This document shows, in pieces, positions 7,510 to 15,249 of a stretch of 43,096 nt of DNA. This DNA is from Bordetella parapertussis (GTDB taxonomy: Bacteria > Pseudomonadota > Gammaproteobacteria > Burkholderiales > SG8-41). The first letter of the stretch is position 1. Every line of letters begins with the position of its first letter. The DNA lies in contig CAMDLH010000033.1 in the NCBI GenBank assembly GCA_945901405.1, forward strand, positions 1 through 43,096, written 5' to 3'. Position numbers and translations under genes: made by a program. The notes below the pieces were generated by a model, which was not told where the DNA came from, ran no database searches, and was given only the letters and a program-made list of their open reading frames with translations.

Positions 7510-8387
7510 TACGCGATCTCCGCGCGCCCGTTGTTGAGCACCACCACGTTCTCGCGCGCCGGCACCGTGCAGCGAAACGACACCACGTTGCCGTTTTTCC
7601 ACATCTCGGTGCGCAGCGTTTCGCCCGGATACACCGGCGAGGAAAAACGCGCTTCCATGCTCTTGAAGCGCGTAGTGTCGTAGCCGCACAAGGTCTTGAG
7701 CAGCGCATGCCCCGCCACGCCAAAGGTGCAAAGCCCATGCAGTATCGGACGCGGAAAGCCAACCTTCTGCGCGTGCGACGGATCGGAATGCAAAATATTG
7801 TAGTCGCCCGACAGCCGGTAGATCAGCGCGGCCTGCGGCAACGTCGGCAAATCACACGCCAGTTGCGGCGCGCCCTCCGGCATGACGTGCGGCTGGCGTG
7901 ACGGCCCCGCCGGCCCATCGAAGCCGCCGTCACCGCGGCAAAAGCTGCTCGACACCAGAGTCGCCACCAGGTCGCCGGATTTTTTCTCGTAAACCTTGCG
8001 CTCGGTGACGATCACCGCACCGCGGTTCTTGCCGCCTTCGACACCCTTGTCGAGCACGCTCGCGAGCTTGGGCACGCCCACTAGCACACCCTCCACCGGC
8101 AGCGGCTTGTGTATGGTGAACGACTGCTCGCCATGCACGCTCTTCGTGCCGAAACCGGTGCCGGTTTTTTTAAGCCACGCGTGCGGCGCCGCCAGCACCA
8201 CCGCCATTGTCGGCAACGCAGCAAGATTTTTTTCATATACAAAGCGCAACTGCTGCTCGTCCATGGGATCGGCGCCCAGGCCCACGCCCAGCGCATACAA
8301 CATAGTGTCGCGCGTTGTCAGTGTTTGTTCTATTTCGGGGATTTTGTATTGCAGCAGACGTTCGTAAGCGGCGTGATCGATGGTCAT
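7509..8387 (-). CDS. Double-hotdog enoyl-CoA hydratase 2 (MaoC-like)
   Basis: This 292-residue protein has two hotdog repeats. The second carries the hydratase-2 signature YRLSGDYNILHSDPSHAQ (about 190-207) with catalytic Asp195 and His200, followed by GFPRPILHGLCTFG. This is the architecture of the hydratase part of peroxisomal MFE-2 and its bacterial relatives, which add water to trans-2-enoyl-CoA to give (R)-3-hydroxyacyl-CoA in the cytoplasm. The first half (residues 1-150) lacks these residues and probably shapes the acyl pocket. It follows the LDH2-type gene by 64 bases and is joined to the next receptor gene through TAATG. Acyl specificity cannot be judged. Confidence 0.88.
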   Translation of the reverse strand: MTIDHAAYERLLQYKIPEIEQTLTTRDTMLYALGVGLGADPMDEQQLRFVYEKNLAALPTMAVVLAAPHAWLKKTGTGFGTKSVHGEQSFTIHKPLPVEGVLVGVPKLASVLDKGVEGGKNRGAVIVTERKVYEKKSGDLVATLVSSSFCRGDGGFDGPAGPSRQPHVMPEGAPQLACDLPTLPQAALIYRLSGDYNILHSDPSHAQKVGFPRPILHGLCTFGVAGHALLKTLCGYDTTRFKSMEARFSSPVYPGETLRTEMWKNGNVVSFRCTVPARENVVVLNNGRAEIA

Positions 8388-8451
8388 GGGACACCTTTCC
8401 GAGTGTGGATGCGAATAGAAAAATCAGTATAGCATTGCCGCAAGAGCCGCC

Positions 8452-9447
8452 TCAGGCCGTCAAACGCTGATGGATACGCGCATCAAGCGTGATGCCCGCC
8501 ACCCGCCGCCGCTCACGCTCTTCAAACGCCCGCTCCGACGGTATGCGTATCTCATCCACGCCTTGCCGCTTGGGTGTGGCCTTGATGCTGGCTATCATCT
8601 GCGCAAGATAACGTTTGCAGTCTTCTAACGGCATCAGCAGACCGGGATCGAACACGATAAACAGAAAGCCGAAGTCGAGTGGCTTGCCATTTGTGAGCGG
8701 CGCGCCGGCGAAGATACCCATGGCTTGCGCGATCAGTGACAGTCCGAAGCCCTTATGTCCAAATTTCTCCCCGCCGAAGGTGAGTATGCCGCCGGCGAGC
8801 GCGGCTACCGGGTCGCGCGTGGGATTGCCGTCTTTGTCGATTGCGACACCTTCGGGCAGCAGGGTTTGCAGGCGCTTGGCCAGAATCACGTCGCCGTTGT
8901 TGGTGGCCGAGGTCGCCATGTCGAGTATCAGCGGGTGCGGCTCGCCGGGCACGCCGAAGGCAATCGGGTTGGTGCCCATGGCCGGCGCCTTGCCGCCGGG
9001 TGGCACCACCAGTGACGAGCTGCACGCGAAGTGTATCCCCGCAAAACCGGCGCGCGTGATGAGTTCGATGTAATACGCGCTGCGGCCGGAGAGCCAGGTG
9101 TTGTGCATGCCCACGAGTGCGAAGCGATTGGCCTTGGCTTTTTCTATGGCGAGGCGCGCCGCACGGTTGACGGCGTAAAAGCCCGGATAGTTGCCGCCGT
9201 CCATCAGCGCGGATACCGGCGTCTCGTGTTCGATGCGCACTGGCGTGCGCGGGTTTTTGAATTTGACGTGTTCGGCGATGGTGAGGATGCGTGCGAGGCC
9301 CAGCGCGGGGTAGCCGCAAAGTTCTGCGTCCAGTAACGTCGCCGTGATAACTGACGATTCTTCAGCGCTGAAGCCTATGCGTTGCAGGGCTTGCTCGCCC
9401 AGGTTTGTGGCTTCGGGGATTGAGAAGGTTATTGTTGTTGACGGCAT
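8452..9447 (-). CDS. LDH2/MDH2-family NAD(P)-dependent oxidoreductase
   Basis: 331 residues of the malate/L-lactate/ureidoglycolate dehydrogenase type, a fold unrelated to classical lactate dehydrogenases. Seen are GFSAEESSVITATLLDAEL with GYPALGLARI near the N-terminus, a His in the VGMHNTWLSGRSAYYIE block, the cofactor segment GGKAPAMGTNPIAFGVPGEP and DMATSATNNGDVILA. It should oxidise a 2-hydroxy acid or reduce a 2-oxo acid. The start MPSTTITFS at 9447 is preferred because the in-frame extension to 9501 lacks family similarity, though no clear ribosome binding site is visible. It heads a run with the hydratase and receptor. The substrate is not predictable. Confidence 0.85.
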   Translation of the reverse strand: MPSTTITFSIPEATNLGEQALQRIGFSAEESSVITATLLDAELCGYPALGLARILTIAEHVKFKNPRTPVRIEHETPVSALMDGGNYPGFYAVNRAARLAIEKAKANRFALVGMHNTWLSGRSAYYIELITRAGFAGIHFACSSSLVVPPGGKAPAMGTNPIAFGVPGEPHPLILDMATSATNNGDVILAKRLQTLLPEGVAIDKDGNPTRDPVAALAGGILTFGGEKFGHKGFGLSLIAQAMGIFAGAPLTNGKPLDFGFLFIVFDPGLLMPLEDCKRYLAQMIASIKATPKRQGVDEIRIPSERAFEERERRRVAGITLDARIHQRLTA

Positions 9448-9506
9448 TTGGTTCTGAGGTTGGCGCGGACTCTCTCGGCAATGCAAACTTTTCACCCCCA
9501 TCCCCG

Positions 9507-9529
9507 CCTTCCCCCGTCAAGGGGGAAGG
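9507..9529. repeat. CCTTCCCCC hairpin repeat, copy A
   Basis: CCTTCCCCC and GGGGGAAGG form perfect 9-bp arms around GTCAA, followed by AGTTTCTTTG. It lies between the receptor ending at 9579 and the dehydrogenase starting at 9447, so it could act as a transcript hairpin there. Copy B is at 11517. Confidence 0.6.
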
Positions 9530-9578
9530 AGTTTCTTTGAGAGTGTAGATACCTACTTGAATGGCTACGAATGGAAAA

Positions 9579-10529
9579 TCAATCCAGCTTCAATTTCGCT
9601 TCTTTGATAATGCGGTTGTAGAGCCGCACGTCTTTTTGCACGTAGGCTTCGAACTGCTGCACGGTGGTGTCGGCGGTTTCAAAGCCCGCGGCGATCATGC
9701 GCTCGCGGGTTTCTTTTTGCTCGATGATGCGCCGCACGTCGGCGTTGACTTTGTTCACCAGCGCGCGCGGCGCGGCAATCGGCATGTGGATGCCGTTCCA
9801 GCCTACGATGTCGATTTCCGGAAAACCCGCTTCGGTGATGGTCGGCACTTCGGGCACGGCGGGCGAGCGCTTGGGGCTGGTGATGGCGAGCGCGCGCAGT
9901 TTGCCGCTTTGTATGTGCGGCACCGCGCCTTGTGCAATGGCGAACATCATCTGCACCTGGCCCGCCAGCACTTCGGTGACGGCGGGCGCGACACCTTTGT
10001 ACGGCACGTGCACGATGTTGATCTTCGCCAACATCTTGAAAAGTTCGCCGACGAGTTGCGTGGTGGTGCCGGTGCCGCCGGATGCAAAATTAAGTTTGCC
10101 CGGTTGCGCCTTGGCGAGTTGCACGAGTTCGGTGAGTGACTTCGCGGGCACCGACGGATGCACCACGGCGATGAACGGCAGTGTCGCCATCAGCGTCACC
10201 GGCGTTAGATCGCGCACCATGTTGTATGAGAGTTTTGGATGCATGGCGTCGAGCACGTAAAACGCGCCGGTGGACATCAGCCACGTGTAACCATCGGGCG
10301 CTGCTTTGGCAACAAGCTCGCCCGCGACGATGCCGCCCGCGCCCGGCCGCTGATCGACAACGACTTGGTGCCCCCAGCTCTCGGAAAGCTTTTGCCCGAT
10401 CAGCCGCGGCAGCAAGTCTGGCGCGGGGCCGATGACGAAGCGCACCGGCTTCGTGGGGAAGGTTTGTGCGTGCGCGGCGTTAGCCAGCATCAACGCAAAA
10501 ATAATTAAGTATTTGTTTTTAAACAACAT
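9579..10529 (-). CDS. Bug/TctC-family receptor, second of a tandem pair
   Basis: 316 residues. The start MLFKNKYLIIFALMLANAAHA gives a lysine-rich n-region and a signal peptide ending AHAQ (the first 20 residues are MLFKNKYLIIFALMLANAAH). The mature part begins TFPTKPVRFVIGPAPD, so the usual P-F-P-P-G-G-G loop is replaced by GPAPD, which may change ligand binding. The ATG at 10529 has GGAGGTGAA just before it. The longer in-frame start at 10544 would overlap that site. Codons 3-8 are the AT-rich boundary motif. The gene follows the other receptor by 16 bases, so two different receptors are made together. Confidence 0.88.
   Translation of the reverse strand: MLFKNKYLIIFALMLANAAHAQTFPTKPVRFVIGPAPDLLPRLIGQKLSESWGHQVVVDQRPGAGGIVAGELVAKAAPDGYTWLMSTGAFYVLDAMHPKLSYNMVRDLTPVTLMATLPFIAVVHPSVPAKSLTELVQLAKAQPGKLNFASGGTGTTTQLVGELFKMLAKINIVHVPYKGVAPAVTEVLAGQVQMMFAIAQGAVPHIQSGKLRALAITSPKRSPAVPEVPTITEAGFPEIDIVGWNGIHMPIAAPRALVNKVNADVRRIIEQKETRERMIAAGFETADTTVQQFEAYVQKDVRLYNRIIKEAKLKLD
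10505..10524. repeat. AT-rich gene-boundary motif, copy 4
   Basis: TTAAGTATTTGTTTTTAAAC on the plus strand. Here the motif is coding and gives residues FKNKYLI at the start of the receptor gene. Confidence 0.7.
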
Positions 10530-10545
10530 TTCACCTCCGCGCAAC

Positions 10546-11499
10546 TTATTCGCTGATGTTCAATATTTTGACGATGCGGCTCCACTTTGCCACTTCGGCG
10601 CGCATGTAGTCGTCGAACTCCTTGGGCGACGATGGTGCAAGATCAACGCCCATCGCCGCAAGCTTGTCGCGAATTTCTGTCTTGAGCGCGGCGTGAATTT
10701 CGCGATTGAGCACATTGATCGCGCGCGCCGGCGTGCCGCGCGGCGCGGTCAGGCCATACCATGTTGCCGCTTCAAAGCCCGGCGCGCCGGACTCGGCGAG
10801 CGTGGGCAAATCAGGCGCGAACGGCGTGCGCTTGATCGTGGTCACGCCCAGCGCCTTCAACTTGCCCGAGCGCACCTGCCCGAACGCGCCGGTCAGATTG
10901 ACAATCGCGGCAGGGATTTCACCCGCGAGCAATGCCGTCACCATCGGGCCCGTGCCTTTGTACGGCACGTGCGTGGCCTTGATGCCGACCATGTGGTTGA
11001 ACAATTCATGCGAAAGATGGCCGATGCCGCCGCCGCCGGCCGATGCGAAATTAAATGGTTTCACTTTCGACAACGCAATGAAATCCTTCACCGAATTCAC
11101 CGGCACCGACGGATGCACCACCAGCACAAACGGCTGCGAGCCGATGAAGCCGATGGAATCAAAATCCTTGATCGAGTCGTACGGCAGATTCTTGCTGACG
11201 GCCGCTGTCACCGCGAAAGACGCGGTGGCGAACAAAGTGGTGTATCCATCGGGCGCGGCCTTCGCCACGATGTTGGCGCCGATCACGCCCGCCGCGCCCG
11301 GACGGTTGTCGATGACAAAACTCTGGCCGAGGCTCTCGCTCATTTTGTGCATGAGGATGCGCGCGACAACGTCGGAGCCGCCGGGGGCGAATTGGATTAC
11401 TACTCTTATGGGGCGGGTGGGGTAGGTGGGTTGTGCGGCAGATATCGAGGGAAAAAGAGCCAGTAGAAATCCTGCACAAATTAGTTCCAACCTCTTCAA
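10546..11499 (-). CDS. Bug/TctC-family receptor, first of a tandem pair
   Basis: The mature protein begins QPTYPTRPIRVVIQFAPGGS and keeps family blocks NRPGAAGVIGAN, APDGYTTLF, LPYDSIKDFDSI and THVPYKGTGPMV. The start is uncertain. The frame is open to an ATG at 11586, but that reading passes through a hairpin repeat (11517-11549) and encodes a non-secretory N-terminus. I prefer TTG at 11499 (317 residues, LKRLELICAGFLLALFPSIS), which yields a clean signal peptide and has GGAG ten bases upstream. An ATG nearby (MCSLEE) is out of frame. The repeat may have replaced the original leader. Confidence 0.82.
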   Translation of the reverse strand: MKRLELICAGFLLALFPSISAAQPTYPTRPIRVVIQFAPGGSDVVARILMHKMSESLGQSFVIDNRPGAAGVIGANIVAKAAPDGYTTLFATASFAVTAAVSKNLPYDSIKDFDSIGFIGSQPFVLVVHPSVPVNSVKDFIALSKVKPFNFASAGGGGIGHLSHELFNHMVGIKATHVPYKGTGPMVTALLAGEIPAAIVNLTGAFGQVRSGKLKALGVTTIKRTPFAPDLPTLAESGAPGFEAATWYGLTAPRGTPARAINVLNREIHAALKTEIRDKLAAMGVDLAPSSPKEFDDYMRAEVAKWSRIVKILNISE

Positions 11500-11516
11500 G
11501 GCTACACATCTCCAAG

Positions 11517-11549
11517 AAACTCCTTCCCCCTTGAGGGGAGAAGGAGTTT
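11517..11549. repeat. CCTTCCCCC hairpin repeat, copy B
   Basis: AAACTCCTTC (11517-11526) and GAAGGAGTTT (11540-11549) form 10-bp arms, with an inner CCCC-TTGA-GGGG stem. The right part shares GAAGGAGTTTCTTTG exactly with copy A. It sits just upstream of the preferred start of the receptor at 11499. Confidence 0.65.
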
Positions 11550-11586
11550 CTTTGGTTGTCTTGCTTTTTCGCTCAATGCCCGCCAT

Positions 11587-11949
11587 CTACTTCTCCACCG
11601 TATCCCGCTCAACCTTGTACATCTCATCCAGCCCGATCAGCGTCTCGCATTCCTTGCGCCACGCGATCATCTCTTGCCGCGGCAGGCGCTCTCGCCTTTG
11701 TCGCGGAAGTTCGTCAGCACTTGTTTCAACGTCTGTGTCACCGGGCAAAGCAGCGCGGTGGGGTTGGTGGTCATCTTGAATCCCATGTCCTCGAACTCCT
11801 TCATGTTGAACAACGGCCTCTCGAAACGATTGCATGCCCATCGCCTCGGACACGCACGCGGTGTATGGGTCCCAGATGCCCAGCATGTAAATGAAGCCGG
11901 GGCGATTCAGCATATCGCGCATTTTCTTAACGCTCGGATTTGACGGCAT
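11587..11949 (-). pseudogene. Isocitrate lyase / PEP mutase-family pseudogene
   Basis: The N-terminal part (MPSNPSVKKMRDMLNRPGFI, then YMLGIWDPYTACVSEAMGM) matches the opening of the PEP mutase/isocitrate lyase family (RELL..PG.....G.YDA..A...E..G). The text then jumps to C-terminal sequence: a second frame reads MKEFEDMGFKMTTNPTALL and TLKQVLTNFRDKGE (about 11690-11800), and the first frame resumes as EMIAWRKECETLIGLDEMYK. Intact members have about 290 residues, so roughly 170-180 internal residues, including the catalytic core, are missing and two shifts of frame remain. It follows the NCS2 fusion gene across the AT-rich motif at 11958. Confidence 0.65.
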
Positions 11950-11957
11950 AAAAACCA

Positions 11958-11975
11958 TTTAAAAACAATTACTTA
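11958..11975. repeat. AT-rich gene-boundary motif, copy 5
   Basis: TTTAAAAACAATTACTTA, identical over all 18 bases to copy 10 at 41968. On the minus strand its first three bases, TAA, are the stop codon of the NCS2 fusion gene. Confidence 0.7.
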
Positions 11976-13676
11976 GTGATCGAAGTGAAACGCGACCGTG
12001 GTGTGCCCGCCACGATTGTCCACCTGCACGCGGTCGGCGAGATTGCGCAGCATGAACCCCGCCAGCCGGTACTGCCCTTCGTATGAAGCGATTATTTCAT
12101 CATTGGTGGGGCGCCGCTCCGGCAACTCCAGCGCCGCGCCGTCGTAGGATACGCGCACGTCGAGGCTGAACTCATCGAAGCTCGCCGCGACCATGAGCAT
12201 GCCTTTGGTGACGCCGCTGTCGGCGAGCAACTCTATCGACTGCAGCAGGTTAAAGCGCGCGCGCTCGATCACGTCGCGCCGCGCGCCCCATGCGCCGCCG
12301 TGGGTATGCATGAATTCATCGATTTCCAGCGTGTTCAGCGCGGCAGGATTGACTTGCATGGTATGCGTGCGCCGCATACCGATGCGAAACACCAGGTTCA
12401 GCAGCAAGGCCGCCAGCGTCCCCACCACCAGCGCGCTGCTGGTGAACACGCGCACGCCAGCGGGCAAATGGCTGAAGAAGGGTTGAAATACGTCCGCCGC
12501 GAGCGCCAGCATGAACGACAGGCCGATGACGAAGATGCGCCGTGAATCGAGCATGCGCGAAGTGATGATGATGAGTCCGTTGACGAACACCAGCGCGGAG
12601 GCGAACAACAGCGTGGCGCCCACCACGGGCGCGGGCATGATGGCGAATACCGTGGCGGCCTTGGGTAAAAAAGCCAGCGTGAGATAAATGCCGCCAACCG
12701 CAAACGCGACGTAGCGGCTGGTGATGCCGGTGGCGGCGGCGAGGCCGACGTTGCTGGTGGAGGTGTTCAGCCCTATCGAACCGAGCATGCCCGACAGCAG
12801 CGTGCCGATGCCGTTGGCCAGCGCGCCGCCGCTGATCGAGGTGAATTCCGGGCGCACCCAGTCGGCATCGTTGGTTTTCTGGCAGATGGTGAGGTCGCCA
12901 ATCGCGCGCAGGCTCGCCGCCACCGCCGCCACCACGAACGGCACCACGAGTTCCGCATCGAACGACCAGCCCAAGTGACCCAGCGCGGGCAAATGCGCAA
13001 TGGGCGCCGCACCCAGCCGTTCGAGATCCGCCGCGGGCAGCACACCCGCGGCTATCGCCATCAGGTAGCCCAGCACCATGCCGATCAACGCGCAGAAAAT
13101 TTTCGGCGCGCCGGTGGTCCAGACATTCAGCCCCACCATGATGGCGAGCGTGGCCACCGCCACCAGATAGGACGCAGCACCCGGCTGTACGGCCAAGCCT
13201 ATGCCGAACACGTGACGAAAACCGAGCAGGCCGATGGTCACGCCGATCATCGCCACCACGAAGCCCGCGATTTCCGGCGGCAGAAATGGCCGCAGCGGGC
13301 GCAACATGCGCGATACGATGATTTCAACCAGGCCCGCGAATATCGTCATGCCGAACATCAGCGGCAGGCCGCCCGCCTTCAGCGCGAGCAATGACGCCGG
13401 CAAATACGCGGCGGCGAATATCGGCGGGCACAGGTAACCAGAGCCCACCGGACCGCGCCGCAGCGCGTGCAGGATCGGCCCCGCGGCCATCACCAGCATC
13501 GACAGGCTCAGGACATCGATTATTTTCTCGGCGGATAGGCCGGCTTCGCGGCCCGCAATGACCGGCACCAGCAGAAAAATTGCAACCAGGCCAACGTGCT
13601 GCAAGCCGGAAAGCAGCAGCACGCCGCGCGGCGGAATATCGTCTACGCCATAGACAATATTGCGCGGCTTTTTCAC
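11973..13676 (-). CDS. NCS2-type transporter fused to an RsbW-like (HATPase-like) domain
   Basis: 567 residues. Residues 1 to about 425 form an NCS2 (UraA/xanthine permease) transporter with many hydrophobic helices, RPFLPPEIAGFVVAMIGV, and the motif SNVGLAAATGITSRYV in place of the canonical E/Q-N-x-G. The last 137 or so residues are soluble: IDEFMHTHGGAWGARRDVIE, SFDEFSLDVRVSYDG, a GFMLRNLADRV segment, and GGHTTVAFHFDH. They resemble a worn RsbW/SpoIIAB ATPase domain and match the length of the 136-residue kinase two genes upstream. The Asn of the N-box appears as Asp (ELLAD). The GTG start overlaps the STAS gene stop by four bases. Function is inferred: a transporter wired to a partner switch. 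Confidence 0.8.
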   Translation of the reverse strand: MKKPRNIVYGVDDIPPRGVLLLSGLQHVGLVAIFLLVPVIAGREAGLSAEKIIDVLSLSMLVMAAGPILHALRRGPVGSGYLCPPIFAAAYLPASLLALKAGGLPLMFGMTIFAGLVEIIVSRMLRPLRPFLPPEIAGFVVAMIGVTIGLLGFRHVFGIGLAVQPGAASYLVAVATLAIMVGLNVWTTGAPKIFCALIGMVLGYLMAIAAGVLPAADLERLGAAPIAHLPALGHLGWSFDAELVVPFVVAAVAASLRAIGDLTICQKTNDADWVRPEFTSISGGALANGIGTLLSGMLGSIGLNTSTSNVGLAAATGITSRYVAFAVGGIYLTLAFLPKAATVFAIMPAPVVGATLLFASALVFVNGLIIITSRMLDSRRIFVIGLSFMLALAADVFQPFFSHLPAGVRVFTSSALVVGTLAALLLNLVFRIGMRRTHTMQVNPAALNTLEIDEFMHTHGGAWGARRDVIERARFNLLQSIELLADSGVTKGMLMVAASFDEFSLDVRVSYDGAALELPERRPTNDEIIASYEGQYRLAGFMLRNLADRVQVDNRGGHTTVAFHFDH

Positions 13677-14008
13677 GCCAGGCTGGAGATGCCGTCCTCG
13701 CGCGTGGGTTTGATCGCGAAGTTGTCGAGAAAGCCGCCCATTTCAAACAGATCGCGCACGCGGCTGGTCAGTCCGCACAACGCCAACAAGCCGCCGGTAT
13801 CACCAGCGCGCCGCAACGCGATCAACAGCGTGCGAAAGCCGGCGCTGCTGATGTATTCGAGTTGTTGAAGATCAAGCAGCAGACGGCGGCCAGGCGCGGC
13901 ATACAGCGCGCGTAACTTGTTTCCCAAATCAATAGCGTTGGAGCTATCGATACGCCCATTGATCGCGAGCACGGTCACGCGGCCGGTTTCAAGTTCCTGT
14001 ATATCCAT
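13673..14008 (-). CDS. STAS-domain anti-anti-sigma factor (RsbV/SpoIIAA-like)
   Basis: This 111-residue single STAS domain contains NGRIDSSNAIDLGNKLR (17-33) and the switch segment LDLQQLEYISSAGFRTLL (about 45-62). Ser55, just before Ala-Gly, is the likely phosphorylation site, with Ser54 beside it. Family members bind an RsbW-type kinase when unphosphorylated and are released after phosphorylation. The gene lies 21 bases after the kinase gene and overlaps the NCS2 fusion gene by four bases (GTGA). The three products are therefore probably made together. No sigma factor gene is adjacent, so the final target may be the fused domain of the transporter, which is inference. Confidence 0.88.
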   Translation of the reverse strand: MDIQELETGRVTVLAINGRIDSSNAIDLGNKLRALYAAPGRRLLLDLQQLEYISSAGFRTLLIALRRAGDTGGLLALCGLTSRVRDLFEMGGFLDNFAIKPTREDGISSLA

Positions 14009-14029
14009 CGCTCACCTCCATTTTAAAGT

Positions 14030-14440
14030 CTACAACTTCTTTTTTAAAAACAATATGTTACGTCCATCCTCGCGCTTGTATTTTATCTCATTCATCAGCT
14101 TGCGCACGAAGTGCACCCCCAGCCCGCCGATCGGCCGTTCAGACAACGGCAGCGTGAGATCCGGCTCCGGCGCCGCGAACGGATCGAACGCCTTGCCGTC
14201 ATCCTCGATGCCGACTTCCACCACGCCCCCCGCGGCCGACAGACTGACGCGTATCTCGTGCGGCGCGTCATCCGTATAGGCGTACTTGATGATATTGCTG
14301 ATCAGTTCGTCGAGCACGACGTTAAGATCAAACACCACTTCGGCGGACAACGCGTGCGCGCGTTCGAGCGCGGACACCATATCGCGCACCCGCTTGAGGT
14401 CGCCGCTCTTGCTATCGACCGTGGTATGAAGCGTGGTCAT
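14030..14440 (-). CDS. RsbW/SpoIIAB-like serine kinase (anti-sigma factor type)
   Basis: 136 residues of the GHKL ATPase fold. The N-box is E45-LIS-N49 in LDELISNIIKYAY, the G1 box is D80-D-G82 in IEDDGKAFDP, and the G2 segment is GGLGVHFVRKLMNEIKYKRE (105-124). All ATP-binding boxes are present, so it should be an active kinase, normally acting on an STAS partner such as the next gene's product. The C-terminus (GRNILFLKKKL) is encoded partly by the AT-rich boundary motif. It is the first gene of the three-gene unit. No sigma factor or phosphatase (RsbU/P type) is nearby. Confidence 0.88.
   Translation of the reverse strand: MTTLHTTVDSKSGDLKRVRDMVSALERAHALSAEVVFDLNVVLDELISNIIKYAYTDDAPHEIRVSLSAAGGVVEVGIEDDGKAFDPFAAPEPDLTLPLSERPIGGLGVHFVRKLMNEIKYKREDGRNILFLKKKL
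14041..14060. repeat. AT-rich gene-boundary motif, copy 6
   Basis: TTTTTAAAAACAATATGTTA. The 18 bases TTTAAAAACAATATGTTA recur exactly, on the other strand, at 32731-32748. There they make a gene start. Here they encode the end of the kinase (NILFLK) on the minus strand. Confidence 0.6.
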
Positions 14441-14494
14441 GATGCAATCGCATAGACTACACCAGCGCGCGCGGTGAGAATCGGCGAGGCCAAC

Positions 14495-15142
14495 CTACAC
14501 GTCTTTGGCGGCGGCGGATTTGCCGTTGATGCACTCCACCGCGTGCCACAAACCCATCGGCCGCACTCGCTCGTCGCGCTCCACCCTCAGCGGCCAGCCA
14601 TTAATCACATCGCCCACGGCGAGATCGGTGCGAAACCCGATGTGCTTGCACAGCGGTGAAATCGCTTTTTCGCACGCCGCGATGAGTTTTGAATCGTGGG
14701 TGAAATGATTGAGCAACACCAGCCGCCCGCCCGGCCTGCACACGCGCACCATTTCCTGCATCACCTGGCGGTAATCTGGCACCGCGGTGACCACGTAGGC
14801 CGCCACCACGAGATCAAAGGCGTCGTCGGCGAACGCCATGTGCGCGGCATCCATGCGCAGTAGCGTGACGTGATCGAGCGCATTGGTGCGCACGCGTTCG
14901 CGCGCCTGGTCAAGCATCGCATCCGCGAGATCAACCGCGGTGATGGTGCAATGCCGCGGATACAGCGGCAAACACAAGCCGGTGCCCACGCCGACCTCGA
15001 GAACACGTTCGCCGGGGGCGACCATCAGCCGGCGGATCACCGCTTCGCGCGACTCCCGAAATACACGGCCGAACACGCGGTCATAGATACCCGCGTAGCT
15101 GTGATAAATACGCTGACCGACATGCGCATTGTTCAATGACAT
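14495..15142 (-). CDS. Class I SAM-dependent methyltransferase (PmtA-like)
   Basis: 215 residues with SAM motif I LEVGVGTGLCLPLYP (48-62), an acidic strand-2 end in TAVDLADAMLDQA, then MDAAHMAFADDAFDLVVAAY and VRVCRPGGRLVLLNHF. The N-terminal YHSYAGIYDRVFGRVF block is typical of phosphatidylethanolamine N-methyltransferases of the Rhodobacter PmtA type, which are similar in size. The substrate call is tentative, and ubiquinone-type methyltransferases share these motifs. The start at 15142 is preferred because GGGGAG lies just upstream. The in-frame extension to 15235 has no family similarity. It is not tightly linked to neighbours. Confidence 0.72.
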   Translation of the reverse strand: MSLNNAHVGQRIYHSYAGIYDRVFGRVFRESREAVIRRLMVAPGERVLEVGVGTGLCLPLYPRHCTITAVDLADAMLDQARERVRTNALDHVTLLRMDAAHMAFADDAFDLVVAAYVVTAVPDYRQVMQEMVRVCRPGGRLVLLNHFTHDSKLIAACEKAISPLCKHIGFRTDLAVGDVINGWPLRVERDERVRPMGLWHAVECINGKSAAAKDV

Positions 15143-15249
15143 GCTCCCCTCAAGCTGGATACGATTAATTATTAATGGGCGTAAATTACCAGAATCCACG
15201 ATCTTAGCCGAGCATCCACATTTGCCAGTTTGCAAGTTTACCGTAAAGG

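Noticed and set aside
9507..9529. Rho-independent terminator
   Set aside because: The stem is strong but no T-run follows on either strand, and the same sequence recurs elsewhere, so it is called a repeat.
10432..11466. 344-codon plus-strand frame opposite the tandem receptors
   Set aside because: Antisense shadow of two clear Bug receptors, with no signal peptide or known domain.
11500..11586. Longer N-terminus for the receptor at 10546
   Set aside because: It would translate through a hairpin repeat and give no signal peptide. TTG 11499 gives a proper leader, although the start remains uncertain.
12193..12545. Plus-strand frames within the NCS2 fusion tail
   Set aside because: They raised the question of whether the HATPase-like tail is a frame artefact. 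The tail is repeated with matching residues in the second fusion, so the minus-strand reading stands.
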